DNA from: Seminavis robusta
Lineage: Eukaryota; Bacillariophyta; Bacillariophyceae; Naviculales; Naviculaceae
NCBI GenBank assembly: GCA_903772945.1
Contig: CAICTM010001040.1
Location: 1-39,147 of the forward strand
Direction of reading: 5' to 3'
Length of the DNA stretch: 39,147 bases
Part shown: piece after piece, positions 20,701 to 29,936 of the stretch
How positions within the stretch are numbered: the first letter of the stretch is position 1
Layout of the letters: the number at the start of each line of letters is the position of its first letter
The notes under the pieces: generated by a model
Told to the model about the DNA's origin: nothing
Database searches by the model: none
What the model saw: only the letters and a program-made list of their open reading frames with translations
Position numbers and translations under genes: made by a program

Positions 20701-23700
20701 TGCGTCGGCGAACCGCAGATGTTTGCTCGTTAGTTTCACTTTCTAGCACCGCACTTGCCGTTGGCGGAGTTGATGATGTTGACCGTGTTTCTTGGTATTC
20801 TCCACTACTTCCTGGGCTCTTCACAGGAGCTTTCGGTGACATATCAGGCTCCAGTGGCTGCCTTTGACCTGACTTGTTTTTGGTTTCTGATTCGACGCTG
20901 GAACTTGTGCTGCCAGGTGAGTTGACTTTGACTTTTTCCCGATCTTCTCCCGCGCGTGATCCTGGACTCGTAACAGGCGGCTTGGGGGACATCTCAGGTT
21001 CTAACAGCTGCTTTTGTGCAAGTTTGTCGCTGACATCTGATTCAGGTTTTGGTGTTGGAGGTGAGCCCGGACTTGTAACCGGCGCTTTAGGGGACATCTC
21101 AGGTTCTAAGAGCTGCTTTTGCACTGGCTTGTCTTTAACTGCTGCTCCAATTTCAGGCGGTTGCATCTCTTTCTGTTTCTCCGGTTCAGATTCAGGTGCC
21201 GCTTTCTCCGTTGGTGGAACCGTTGTCGACCGATCCGAAGGAGCCGCAGATCGTTGAGATTCTACTTGCGCCGTTGACTTCGCATTTTGCGGAGATATTT
21301 GCCCTGCAAACTGAGCTTGCATGAACTCATACATTGCCTTGAAATAGGGGAGCTCAGAAACGTCCAAGTTTTGGAGATCTGGAGAAGTTTTATTCTTGGT
21401 GAAGCCCTCGGGTTGAGAGTTTCCTGCTTCGTTCTCTTTCCCGGCACCAGGGTTTGTTGAGCCGTCTTCAAAGTTTGTTATGTCCCAGTCTTTCAGTACT
21501 TCAAAGTGATCGCTGATCCCAGTGGATTTAGCGGCATCGCCTGACTTTGATGCATTGCCTTTGTCGACACCCGCTTTGTAGTGAGTTGCCACGGCAGGAT
21601 TCGATGCTAGGTCCATGACAGCTCTTGTAGCTTCGTAATCCTTGCTAGCTTCGCTCATCTTTGTTGCAATATCCATACTTGTGGATTCAGCTTGACTAGA
21701 CCCCATGTTGACGGTGTCCGTCGCTTCTCTTCTCGCATTGGCGAGTGCTGATTGCGAAGGAGGGAGTTCAAATTTGAAGCAACCAAGCGACGGTGTCACC
21801 TCAAAACCATGCGCAGGATCAGTTGCAAGCGCGGCGTCACTGCCACCCGCAGTCGTCATTGCAGCTGTTGTTGATCCAGCTGTCTCTGGCTGTCCTGAGC
21901 TGACTGAAAACCCCATCCATTCACTCATTCCAGCGGTCGAGGCTTGAGCATAGTATTTCGATTCATCGGGTCCATTATATATGTTGGATGCGTGAACATC
22001 CAGTTGCTGCCCTGTTTCTGTCGCCTTGCCTGCTTGACGTTTAGGTTTGCTATGCTTCAAACCAGCTTCCATTGCTTCTATGTCTTCTGTCGATCCACTC
22101 CTCATTGTTGCCGATGGTGTGGCGAGATCTTGTAACTCTCCTTCATCCTCCTCCTCATCCATGAGTTGCTTCAACATTGGATTTTGCTCGAATTGATGGT
22201 AACGATTTGGCTTCGGTGCTCCAACTGTGTGGTAGACATATTTATCTGATATGTCACTTGCGTTCTTCCCACTGTTCAGGGACGGAAGCATTGGCAATCC
22301 GTCTGACTTGTTCTGGGCCGACGAATTGGAACTGCTGGTTTTCAAACCACGAGAAGAATTCCCACCCGACTGTCCCTCACTGCTGCTTCTATTTTTAGAG
22401 ATGGATTGTATGAGCCCAAACGAACCAGTCTCGGGCCATCGAAGCTTGTTGGGTGATAGCCAATTTGAAGCGCTTTCATCTTCAGGTAGTATTGGTGTGG
22501 GACTCGTCAGCCCCTGACTTTCTGTGGATGAAGATGCTGCTTGCTTTGCCTCGGCCATCTCCTGCTGTGCACTCTGGTTCCGTGCTGAAAGAAAGAGTTT
22601 CCGCATCTGTTCTTCGTCGCTGAAATCAAATCCATCCGGAATCACTATGGAATATCCACCGTTGGTTAGATCCGGCTTCAGAACCGGCGTCTCGTTGCTT
22701 TTCTGCTGAGGCGACCCTTTTAGTGGGGATTCCATACTTTTCTGCTCTGGGGAACCTTTCAAAGGGGATTCCCGAGGGGTGCGGGGTCCTTTCACCCTCC
22801 TCGGGGACAGGCCCATCACTTCCTCGGGATCCCTTCCAACACGATATCCTCGAAACGCAACGTGAAGCGGGGCATCAGGTGGATCTTGACCTGCGTTTTT
22901 TGTTGCCTGCCCGTGGAATCTTATGGATGTCAACAAAGATTCGGAGCCTCCACTGTCGCTTTGCTTGCTCGAGGCAGACTTGGCTGGATCTTTTGTTGAA
23001 AGCGACAGCTCGTCAACAAGTGACTTTGTTCTCGATTTGACGATTGCCGGGGAGCTGACCCCCACCTCTCCTGAAACATGGCCTTCTTCCATTCCTTGGA
23101 CTCCCAGGGACGACACCGACACCAACGAAAGGCTTTCCTTACTTGATGCTCTTTTTGTTGCATCCCCACCCCTTGAAGATGTGTCCATTCCTTGAACACC
23201 AAGGGACGAAACCAAGGATGAGTTCTCCTTACTTGTTGGCTTGCCGTTCGTGGGAGACCGCTTCACTTTTCCAGATGAGTTTTTCTCGGCTGGAGAAGCG
23301 TTGTTAGGAGAAGATACCTCATTCGGGATTTCGCGCACACTAGGGAGGGGTCCCTCAGATAGCATGCTCATTTGAGCGGGGAGTGATTCCTCGTGACTGC
23401 CATTCTGTTGCTGATTTGAGTGCTGTAATGATTGCATGTTTTCACTTTGAGGCATCTTCTTTTTAACGTCGGTCGCTCTACCATCAGCCGACCCATGGAT
23501 GACACCACCTGAATAAGATGAATGCTGGTTTCGCGACAATGAGTTAGTTGAATTCAGCACTGACCTGGCCTGTTGTGACCCTTGCATCTGGTCGTTGTAG
23601 GGATGATGAGACTTCCATGCTGCATATTCAGCCCGCGATTGAAGTTGCTCGTAGAAATTCGTGCTTGTCTGTGGCGACGCCAGAGCTTGGGGCTGGGCAG

Positions 23701-26700
23701 CAGTTTGAAAGTTGAAAGGGGCTCCCTGATGTGGATGTGCTCTCGGTGAAACGTACTCTGTGGGCACTTCTTCAAAAATGTGAAGATTGGCGCTGTTCAA
23801 TGTTGTCTCTCTTGTGGGTTGCATTCTTGTTCCATTGAATCGCTCGACCTTTATATTCTCTGCAACTCGAAGCCTCATTTCGTCATTGACGTCTTTAGCT
23901 GTTTCTGATCCATATCGCGATGCTCCCTCCGTTGCCATGTATGCTAGCTCATTGGATTCATAAGGATTCACTCCGTGAGCGTAATCTGGCACAGGGGCGC
24001 TATGAACTGGTGGTTCGTCCCGAAACTCATCCGTGGCACCGAAGAAGCGGTTTGAGGAGCTCTGCCGTGTCTCTCCCGCGCTCATGTGCGTGTGTGCCGC
24101 ATAAACATTAACGTGTGGATTTTGCCACGGCACCTGTGTCTGTTCCAAGTCGTAGGGTGGTAACTGCTCTTCATAGCCTTCTTGGAAATGTGGTCTATTC
24201 CGAAAGTCGAGTGTATCTTTGGCAAGTGGTGGTTCGTACGCAGATACGGACGATTCACTGTGGTCTCCTCGGATGCGCTCCTTCACTTGCTCGTATACCA
24301 GTTGCTCTTGACGCCACTCTGCCCTTAATTTCTCGGCGAGGTGCTGTCTCTTTGATTGTTGTCGGGGGCTAGGCACTCCACTCGATGACCAAGGGGGCAA
24401 GACAAACGTGTTATCCGGCGGTTGAATGGTACCAACATGGTTGGCTTCTTCGACGTGCTGAGGTAAAATCCCCATGAACTCGCGCCCTTCTGCCACAGGG
24501 CGCTCACCGTAAAGGCTTTGTCCTTCATAGTGGTCTCTTCCAGTATATCCAGGATGCTGCGTGTTTTCATTGCCATGTGGAAGGCGCTCTCCATTAATGC
24601 CTTGCCGGCCATCTTTCAAGAAAGGAAACATATTGTGATCATCAAAATCGGGGCTGGCTACTTGCCGAAGGGCATCATAGTCCCCTTCATTGTCTTGTCT
24701 GAACTCCATGTTACCTTCACTGCCTTGATAGTCCGAATCCTGCAAGTCTCTAGGAACCGGAATGGGGAACATGACTTGACTGTCAAAGCCAGGACTTGCA
24801 ACTGGCCGAAGCTGGCTGTCGATTTCATCCAGACGTTTTGTTCTACACCGTCGCGGGCGTTCCTTGATTGGAGAACCAACGGAGCTCCGACCATCGTTGG
24901 GCATTGGAGGTAGAATCTGCGTAGCGGCGCTCTTCCCCTGGTTTCCCCCGCCACCGCTTGGGTCTGAACTCGATCCTGTTCCTCCCGAGGAGTGTATGAC
25001 TGTAACACTGACCGGCGGTTTCCTTGGCTTTCCGCAAAGGGAATCAGTGATTTCGCTTGGTGTACAGCGATTCGGATCCAGGTGAATCTCGGGTTCTTGT
25101 GCTGTCGATGACATACGCTTCCCGCGACGTTCCTTTCGTTTCACCTCGCAATACACACAAAGCTCGGTTTCCCCTGTGGGATCGACCAACAGCGGCATGT
25201 CACACACATGGCAGGAAGCATCCAGTAAAGACCAGCCTTCTTCTGTTTTGGCAAGAATTCCCTGCCCCACTCGTGAGCGCTTGGCGCTCATGCTATGCTT
25301 GGAGCTGGTGGCGCTTTTCGTAAGGATACTTTGAACCTCCTCCAGTATCTCTTGCTTTTCCTTATCATCTAGCTGAACCCGGCGGGGCACATAGTTGTTG
25401 ACATCATCGTCCGGGGCCTGACTAGTGCTTCCCGAGTCTTCGCTACTTTCATTGCTGGACGAAGAGGATCCTTTCGAGCGTGTTCCTACGGATGTGCTGC
25501 CATTATCACCGTTTGCAGATGCAAGGAAACCTCGGATCTTGCCGCTGTTGTTGGAGACGGAAATCTCCGAGTTGTAAGAATTCCTTTTCTGTACTTCGAC
25601 TTGTTCAAGGTTGTAGCTGGAATCATCCGTCACATCGTAGACAATAACACTGCCCTGCTTGTAAGACTTGACTTTTTTTTGCTGTTCAAGCAGCTTGTCG
25701 AGCTTTTTGGGGCTGCTTTTGATGCTTTTCTTTTGGCTCTTCCCTGTTGCCGCTTCGGCTACTGTTTGCTGATGCTTTTCAATCTTTCGGGTGAGCTTTC
25801 CCAGTACATTGGATGGTGAATCGTTCGAGTCGCTTGATTCTGGGGTCATGACTCCACCCAGCATGGATGGTGGCTTGAGTATCTGTGAAGGCGAGGGGCG
25901 TTTTGAGCTGACGGTGCCGCTTTGACCCGAACTTGCTGCTGGCAAGACGGGCAATCGAGTCGACGATGTTGTTGTGCTTTGATTTCCACTGGCGTACATC
26001 CCATCCTGTCCCGATCCACTTCCCCCACACACAACGCATTGCATCCGTCTTTGTTTCATGAGCAGAGGGCACTTGTTGCACTCGCTTCCCTGACAAGTTT
26101 CGGATGACATTCTCCATCCGATCAAAAGTCTTCTTGTGATCACCACGCGGGCTTCAGAGCGAAGACTTTCCCATCGTTCCGTAGTAATACCATTATTAGT
26201 ATTGTTGTTGTTGCTTTGGTGTGGTTGTATAGGATGTTGCTCGTTGTTGGGTTTACTCTCACTACTGCGGTTCTTTTTGACTGTGTTCGTTGTCGTGTGG
26301 TGATTGTTTTTGCCATTCTCTTCTTCCCCTGCTGCATTGCTTTCTGTGGGCGCCGTCGACATTCGACGCATACTACTGACAGCCGATGAATCGTCATCGT
26401 TTTTCCGATCGCATTTGACTGGATTCGTGGTGGAAATCAATCCCTTGTAGAGTTTGTGTACCTTGTCTCTCGCCGCCGTGGCATTGGCCAGTGCTTTGTC
26501 GGCAATACCAGCGCGCCGAAGTGCCTCTGATTCGAGACATTCAAAGACTCTGGAATCGTTTGTAGTACTGGCAAATCGTACTCCAGCTGTCTTTCTTGCT
26601 TCTCGCTCTGCTGTTCGCCGTGACTCTTTTTCTCTGGCCTCCTTGCGACGGAAGAGCTCCTTTTCGACCTTTTTAGGAGACCCCAGAATTTGTACCAACT

Positions 26701-27163
26701 CGGCCAGACAATCAGGGAAGAGTTCTTCCAAAGTCTCGTTGTCGGCTCTCTTTTGTAGATGCGAAATTTCGGGAAAGAGCTCGAGCAGCTGTTTGACCTG
26801 ATCTTTGGAATAGCCGGACGATCTCTTGGAGCTCTTGGTCTTCAAGGCGGACATGCGGAAGCTCTTGGTGCTGTCGCTCTTGGGGCTGTCGGCATTGAAG
26901 AGAGGAGAGTCGTTACTCATCACTGGAAGCTCCAACCTTAGATCATCCTTTACCTGGAACACCATTGTTATTGTTGTTGTCCGTCGCTTTAGAATATCAT
27001 TGTCGGCCAAAGTCAACAGAGAGCAAAGAGCAACCTTGAGGCAGTCAGAACCAATTTCGTGAGCAGCTTCGAGGAGCAGGGCCCTCCAGAGCCAAAAGGG
27101 CAACGACAGCGCACCTGCGACACTTGAGCGATGGTTACTTAAGGCTTTTGGGCGAAGTGGCAT
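17774..27163 (-). CDS. Giant disordered protein with N-terminal helical domain and two ZNRD2-type zinc ribbons
   Basis: One uninterrupted frame of 3,129 residues from ATG 27163. The ATG at 26965 (residue 67, after an AAC-rich leader) may be the true start, since residues 1-66 look unlike the rest. Residues ~118-198 form a helical domain (YSKDQVKQLLELFPEISHLQ...LEELFPDCLAELVQ) shared with the divergent neighbour at 27357. Zinc ribbon 1 at ~345-385 has LLIGWRMSSETC, then CNKC and CVVC. Zinc ribbon 2 at ~630-675 has ILAKTEEGWSLLDASCHVC, then CVYC. Both fit Auto_anti-p27/ZNRD2 (CxxC...CxxC after GWxML). The rest is Ser/Pro/Gln-rich disorder with many SP/TP sites (possible proline-directed kinase targets), in-frame tandem repeats, and conserved C-terminal motifs (LIESI, SYSSWATRD, FEDILNRCKSKLERL). 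It stops with TGA at 17774. Function is unknown; a scaffold is a guess. Confidence 0.88.
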   Translation of the reverse strand: MPLRPKALSNHRSSVAGALSLPFWLWRALLLEAAHEIGSDCLKVALCSLLTLADNDILKRRTTTITMVFQVKDDLRLELPVMSNDSPLFNADSPKSDSTKSFRMSALKTKSSKRSSGYSKDQVKQLLELFPEISHLQKRADNETLEELFPDCLAELVQILGSPKKVEKELFRRKEAREKESRRTAEREARKTAGVRFASTTNDSRVFECLESEALRRAGIADKALANATAARDKVHKLYKGLISTTNPVKCDRKNDDDSSAVSSMRRMSTAPTESNAAGEEENGKNNHHTTTNTVKKNRSSESKPNNEQHPIQPHQSNNNNTNNGITTERWESLRSEARVVITRRLLIGWRMSSETCQGSECNKCPLLMKQRRMQCVVCGGSGSGQDGMYASGNQSTTTSSTRLPVLPAASSGQSGTVSSKRPSPSQILKPPSMLGGVMTPESSDSNDSPSNVLGKLTRKIEKHQQTVAEAATGKSQKKSIKSSPKKLDKLLEQQKKVKSYKQGSVIVYDVTDDSSYNLEQVEVQKRNSYNSEISVSNNSGKIRGFLASANGDNGSTSVGTRSKGSSSSSNESSEDSGSTSQAPDDDVNNYVPRRVQLDDKEKQEILEEVQSILTKSATSSKHSMSAKRSRVGQGILAKTEEGWSLLDASCHVCDMPLLVDPTGETELCVYCEVKRKERRGKRMSSTAQEPEIHLDPNRCTPSEITDSLCGKPRKPPVSVTVIHSSGGTGSSSDPSGGGGNQGKSAATQILPPMPNDGRSSVGSPIKERPRRCRTKRLDEIDSQLRPVASPGFDSQVMFPIPVPRDLQDSDYQGSEGNMEFRQDNEGDYDALRQVASPDFDDHNMFPFLKDGRQGINGERLPHGNENTQHPGYTGRDHYEGQSLYGERPVAEGREFMGILPQHVEEANHVGTIQPPDNTFVLPPWSSSGVPSPRQQSKRQHLAEKLRAEWRQEQLVYEQVKERIRGDHSESSVSAYEPPLAKDTLDFRNRPHFQEGYEEQLPPYDLEQTQVPWQNPHVNVYAAHTHMSAGETRQSSSNRFFGATDEFRDEPPVHSAPVPDYAHGVNPYESNELAYMATEGASRYGSETAKDVNDEMRLRVAENIKVERFNGTRMQPTRETTLNSANLHIFEEVPTEYVSPRAHPHQGAPFNFQTAAQPQALASPQTSTNFYEQLQSRAEYAAWKSHHPYNDQMQGSQQARSVLNSTNSLSRNQHSSYSGGVIHGSADGRATDVKKKMPQSENMQSLQHSNQQQNGSHEESLPAQMSMLSEGPLPSVREIPNEVSSPNNASPAEKNSSGKVKRSPTNGKPTSKENSSLVSSLGVQGMDTSSRGGDATKRASSKESLSLVSVSSLGVQGMEEGHVSGEVGVSSPAIVKSRTKSLVDELSLSTKDPAKSASSKQSDSGGSESLLTSIRFHGQATKNAGQDPPDAPLHVAFRGYRVGRDPEEVMGLSPRRVKGPRTPRESPLKGSPEQKSMESPLKGSPQQKSNETPVLKPDLTNGGYSIVIPDGFDFSDEEQMRKLFLSARNQSAQQEMAEAKQAASSSTESQGLTSPTPILPEDESASNWLSPNKLRWPETGSFGLIQSISKNRSSSEGQSGGNSSRGLKTSSSNSSAQNKSDGLPMLPSLNSGKNASDISDKYVYHTVGAPKPNRYHQFEQNPMLKQLMDEEEDEGELQDLATPSATMRSGSTEDIEAMEAGLKHSKPKRQAGKATETGQQLDVHASNIYNGPDESKYYAQASTAGMSEWMGFSVSSGQPETAGSTTAAMTTAGGSDAALATDPAHGFEVTPSLGCFKFELPPSQSALANARREATDTVNMGSSQAESTSMDIATKMSEASKDYEATRAVMDLASNPAVATHYKAGVDKGNASKSGDAAKSTGISDHFEVLKDWDITNFEDGSTNPGAGKENEAGNSQPEGFTKNKTSPDLQNLDVSELPYFKAMYEFMQAQFAGQISPQNAKSTAQVESQRSAAPSDRSTTVPPTEKAAPESEPEKQKEMQPPEIGAAVKDKPVQKQLLEPEMSPKAPVTSPGSPPTPKPESDVSDKLAQKQLLEPEMSPKPPVTSPGSRAGEDREKVKVNSPGSTSSSVESETKNKSGQRQPLEPDMSPKAPVKSPGSSGEYQETRSTSSTPPTASAVLESETNEQTSAVRRRIPVEPDVMTPTLQNSEETEQDDSVRREPEISFPELEVSPAKANGMSSPKAKEMYSPKQRELASPKPKKLASPRALISSPKLDSQKEYLESLIESIRAPARVWDEDVPRPARSDPPECEKKPDRKTTRVALDPDEVDVTSFAATSQAHDHHLFLPSPTSRAGREVSRENVDLPFNYSINNVKTKMHTGQKTRPAKEPSGVNGDVACKLRDMEDSSGVLMVSVSNTQSGLQQATEVPVVKPKLTQESPAAPSPPSLPAVRSPTTFIGSNEYKSEHHQNYQTHLSPMNQSCSEPPSLSKAVRSPRESLRGKQGHQAIVSNFNNLQPPSPNMERQQNAGLNSPGRQYRTLNTSSRDNFNNLQPPSPNMERQQNAGLTSPERQYRIKQITVLNSPRQDRVVDDLPNEEFLPELETGRRPDFSSQVRLPELSPGGRLSSFKKRSQARASTANSTEMATKGRHRSKETQSGTDSDDAIFDIRIPSSSRKEQISKEKTCPKPEISARANNATKNLEAQQTQASDIHMRKHRNRLNEYPSDEHTGITPALEPRVQSPYFDGISPLGADSDPAIPSPQARKQRESRPWAQENMLKVTSPRSKRAPPMADQLPPPPPRQSRKLSASGASPGPCSPENSTPKKPPRAREPSYGEDAASQKDTLAASTKTGTTRTRGSTHLEIQKAYRIRGNSSSSISSWTTDESFGPKANNSRTRSKASVVRRVLDNLRFEAQATESSSVSSISSRRHEKLHVSDRRNPVRKEEVPLRRRKETIPNMPHMASSSVSSSSSRRHEKLHVSDRRNPVRKEELPPRRKKETIPNVPNKASSKSYGSYSSWATRDNTSPRHKSPRHAKTEARKHGKLSNLQTVDDDDKGLYFIGGPLDQKGSTDFLASPASAGSDSTPFEDILNRCKSKLERLSVPSEDNREDERVPRSSPSRKFRSYGSRSTTSESQIIDLVDHDDAMSMRSVRTSRTARSERTSRSANY
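18266..18532 (-). repeat. Two-copy in-frame tandem repeat, 135 bases (45 codons)
   Basis: Two adjacent copies inside the giant gene, shown by TTCGGTATCG at 18276 and 18411. Each encodes SSxSSRRHEKLHVSDRRNPV followed by RKEE, a basic stretch and KETIPN. The copies differ at scattered bases, so this is a real duplication and not recent. Confidence 0.9.
19562..19755 (-). repeat. Two-copy in-frame tandem repeat, 108 bases (36 codons)
   Basis: CATTCTGCTG occurs at 19594 and 19702, and the surrounding sequence is almost identical. Both copies encode NFNNLQPPSPNMERQQNAGL plus SPxRQYR. High identity suggests a recent duplication. Confidence 0.92.
20830..21145 (-). repeat. Degenerate in-frame repeat around LEPEMSPKxPVxSPGS
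   Basis: At least three units, marked by GACATCTC-like sequence at 20838, 20988 and 21093 (spacings 150 and 105 bases, both multiples of three). Each encodes LEP(E/D)MSPKxPVxSPGS with a variable linker. Confidence 0.85.
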
Positions 27164-27356
27164 CTTAAGTAGCCTGACGAATCACTGCCTCCACACACAT
27201 CCACAAAATGATTTGCGTATCTGGGCTTCTTGGCGGCAGCGCTTCCTTGTTTGTTTGATTGCACTGTGCGTCGTGCGTGACAGCAGCGCAAAGGACAAGC
27301 TTGGTTAGACCAAGATAAACCTGACCACCTGGGATATCTTGACAGAGCTGCCAAAG
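27164..27356. promoter_or_regulatory. Presumed bidirectional promoter between divergent paralogs
   Basis: 193 bases separate the outermost start codons of two head-to-head paralogous genes; the gap is 391 bases if the giant gene starts at 26965. With so little room, both genes must start transcription within or close to this interval. GTGCGTCGTGCGTGAC at about 27267 is the most motif-like word seen; no TATA box is obvious. The promoter role is inferred from position only. Confidence 0.6.
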
Positions 27357-29936
27357 ATGTCCTATCGAAGGTCTGCATCGTACACGAGGGATCAGATCAA
27401 CGAATTGATTACTCTGTTTCCAGAAGCAGCCCATTTGAAGAATCGATTGAAACAAGATGAAGATCTGGAATCGCTGTTTCAAGACACAATGGTACACTTG
27501 GCAAATGTCATGGGGGATAGCTCGGCAGTAGTTCAAGAGTTTCTCAGGCGGAGATCGCAGAAGCGAATGAAGGACGAAAAAAGAGCCCGGCAACGAGCGG
27601 GGGTGAGGTTTTTAGAAGAACTAGTTGTCCAAGAGCAGGCAGAAGCAGAGGAAGCACGCGAGAATAACACGGATCCTTTGACGTCCTCGTCGCCCATGGG
27701 GAAGACACCCTTGGACAAAGTAAGCAAGCTGTTTCGGGGAATCTTGGCTTCGACTGTGGAGGAAGAGGATCCATTTTCACATAGGTCGTCAAGGGATAGC
27801 AATGAGTGTCGGACACCATCTTCGACATCAAGATCAGGGCAGGATCCGACTATGCAGCGAGAAGGGGTTATCAGTGAACCAGCGAGGGAAGAGCCTGCAG
27901 AGAATACCCAAGCATGGTCATCAGCATCATCAACAACATCAACACCATCAGCGACACCATCAGAGACACCATCAGCAACATCATCAACAAGGACACCGTC
28001 CAGGGAGACTCCATTGCAAGAGCAAAAGAAAGAACAAGAACAAGAACCGGCAAATCTAATAGAGCCCGAGGAAACAAGATCACCTGCCACGGTACTGCCG
28101 CCAAGTGAACCCAGAGCACCTTTCGATCTACCGGTACCTCAACGACAACAGCAGCAACAATTCTCCCATGAACAAAGCAGCAAATCAACGAAGCGGGTAT
28201 CGTATGGTGTGGTGGGGACAGTGGCAGAGCAAGCTACCTGCAATATCCCAATCTATGGACCTCCCAAGAGCTGGGGACAAAATAATGACAACTACTATAT
28301 TCTCAATGGGAGGCCGCAATCGACTTCCAATAGGACAAAGACACTGCACTCCAGTTTCTCAATGTCGCCAAAATACCAAAGGCGACAACTACAACAACAA
28401 CCCCTGCGACAACAGAGACCGATTCGATTGGATGCCCCGCCACAACATAGCATAAATGAGCTTCAAACCCCGAGTCTTGTTTCCGAACTGAGTCTCAACA
28501 GCTTTGCACAATCACATGAATCTATAGGTCAAATGGATGCCCCGCCGCCACCACCACCACCACAACAACAACAACAGCAGCCAAGACATGACGATCAGAG
28601 CATGAACCCTGTTTCTCAAACAAGCACTACATGCACAAACACTGCACAATCATCTGTTGTCCAAGTGGATCCACCACAACATACGAAAGGAGACCATCAA
28701 ATCCTGACCAATAGGACTCAAAGAAATGCGACAACCCTGACGCAATTTCGTGATAAATTTGGCCACATGATGAATGGCTCACGACAACACACAAAACCTG
28801 GTCATAATCAAACCTTGATCCCTGTATCTAACGGAAGCCCGACAATGACTGCAAAATCAATCAGTCAAACGGCTGCCCCAACACAACATGCAAAAACCGA
28901 TCATCAAAGCCTTGGACAGAGAGCCACAACCGGTAAACAATCATATGATTCGTTTGGTCAAAGGGTTTTCCCACCGCGACATACACAATGTTTTCATCAA
29001 ACCCTCCTCCCAGTTGCTCAAAACAGTACCACCACCAGCATACCACTGTTGCAGGATCCTTTTGATCGTCCTGTAAAGGATGAAAACAGCAAACGACCAA
29101 GATTCCCCAGCCAGAACGTAGATCTCACTTTTTCAAGCTCCAGCCTCGACATTTTACGACAAGATTCGGATCCGCAGACAATACCAGCCGCCACACCCAT
29201 TGTGGACATAGCGGCAAGTTGCTCTGACTCTGTTTCGTCTGGCTCGGTTTGTGTTGTTGAAGATGATATCGCAACACACACTCCCGCAAATGTCCCGCAA
29301 CAGCCTACCTACGTGCAAGGGTCCAGTAACGCCTTGCAAATCATGGTGTCAAATCCTCCTTTGGTTCATGCAACCTCTAGGGTTGTTGCCAATTTCTATA
29401 GAGAAGTGATGCGATCACGAGCCAAGCCGCTCATGGATGCGTCTCCTGCGTCTAGCTTTGGAGCAGGAAACACTCCGCGCTCGGAAGGAAGCTTTGACTA
29501 CCGCAAGTCTCCACAACACCACAACCACCAGAGTGCCAATCCAAGCTCAGTAAACGCTCCACACTCACAAGGATCCTTCGACTGCAGCAAGTCTCCACAC
29601 CACCACAGCCACCCGAATGTTGAGCCAAGCTCAGTTCACCTGGATCCTAAAGACTCACCTCACCATTCAGAAACCAGTGTGAGTGTCCCGTCAAAGGCAT
29701 CACTTGGTTCTGCAACTAAGCATCACCAAATGCTGCCCGTTTCTGGTGGTGACAAGCCGAGTTCCAATCATGGTCTGAGCTCTCCCTTGGTCTCACAAAT
29801 ATATCCCGCATTCTCCCATTCAAATCAGTCATCCCCTGGCCTGGGCTTGAACCATAACTTCAGCTCGCTGCTGCCATTCGATCACCAGAAGTCTCACACC
29901 ACCACAACCACCCGAGTGCCGAGCCAAGCTCAGTAA
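27357..29936 (+). CDS. Paralog of the giant protein, N-terminal part up to an in-frame stop
   Basis: 859 residues from the ATG at 27357 (MSYRRSASYTRDQINELI). Residues ~9-87 repeat the helical domain of the divergent neighbour (YTRDQINELITLFPEAAHLK...LESLFQDTMVHLAN), and DKVSKLFRGILAS at ~120-132 matches its DKVHKLYKGLIST. After that the protein is low-complexity: Ser/Thr repeats (27920-28000), Gln/Pro/His runs (28540-28580) and NxSS/SPHHH-type repeats. No zinc ribbon is present, unlike the neighbour. It ends at TAA 29934-29936, but the same frame continues through 32078 and the conserved C-terminal motifs lie in that continuation. I therefore regard this as the front part of one gene that is broken by a stop, spliced around it, or hit by assembly errors. 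Confidence 0.82.
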   Translation: MSYRRSASYTRDQINELITLFPEAAHLKNRLKQDEDLESLFQDTMVHLANVMGDSSAVVQEFLRRRSQKRMKDEKRARQRAGVRFLEELVVQEQAEAEEARENNTDPLTSSSPMGKTPLDKVSKLFRGILASTVEEEDPFSHRSSRDSNECRTPSSTSRSGQDPTMQREGVISEPAREEPAENTQAWSSASSTTSTPSATPSETPSATSSTRTPSRETPLQEQKKEQEQEPANLIEPEETRSPATVLPPSEPRAPFDLPVPQRQQQQQFSHEQSSKSTKRVSYGVVGTVAEQATCNIPIYGPPKSWGQNNDNYYILNGRPQSTSNRTKTLHSSFSMSPKYQRRQLQQQPLRQQRPIRLDAPPQHSINELQTPSLVSELSLNSFAQSHESIGQMDAPPPPPPPQQQQQQPRHDDQSMNPVSQTSTTCTNTAQSSVVQVDPPQHTKGDHQILTNRTQRNATTLTQFRDKFGHMMNGSRQHTKPGHNQTLIPVSNGSPTMTAKSISQTAAPTQHAKTDHQSLGQRATTGKQSYDSFGQRVFPPRHTQCFHQTLLPVAQNSTTTSIPLLQDPFDRPVKDENSKRPRFPSQNVDLTFSSSSLDILRQDSDPQTIPAATPIVDIAASCSDSVSSGSVCVVEDDIATHTPANVPQQPTYVQGSSNALQIMVSNPPLVHATSRVVANFYREVMRSRAKPLMDASPASSFGAGNTPRSEGSFDYRKSPQHHNHQSANPSSVNAPHSQGSFDCSKSPHHHSHPNVEPSSVHLDPKDSPHHSETSVSVPSKASLGSATKHHQMLPVSGGDKPSSNHGLSSPLVSQIYPAFSHSNQSSPGLGLNHNFSSLLPFDHQKSHTTTTTRVPSQAQ

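Noticed and set aside
27533..28090. A 185-codon minus-strand frame rich in Asp, Val and Ser
   Set aside because: Reverse reading of the low-complexity Ser/Thr/Glu codons of the plus-strand gene.
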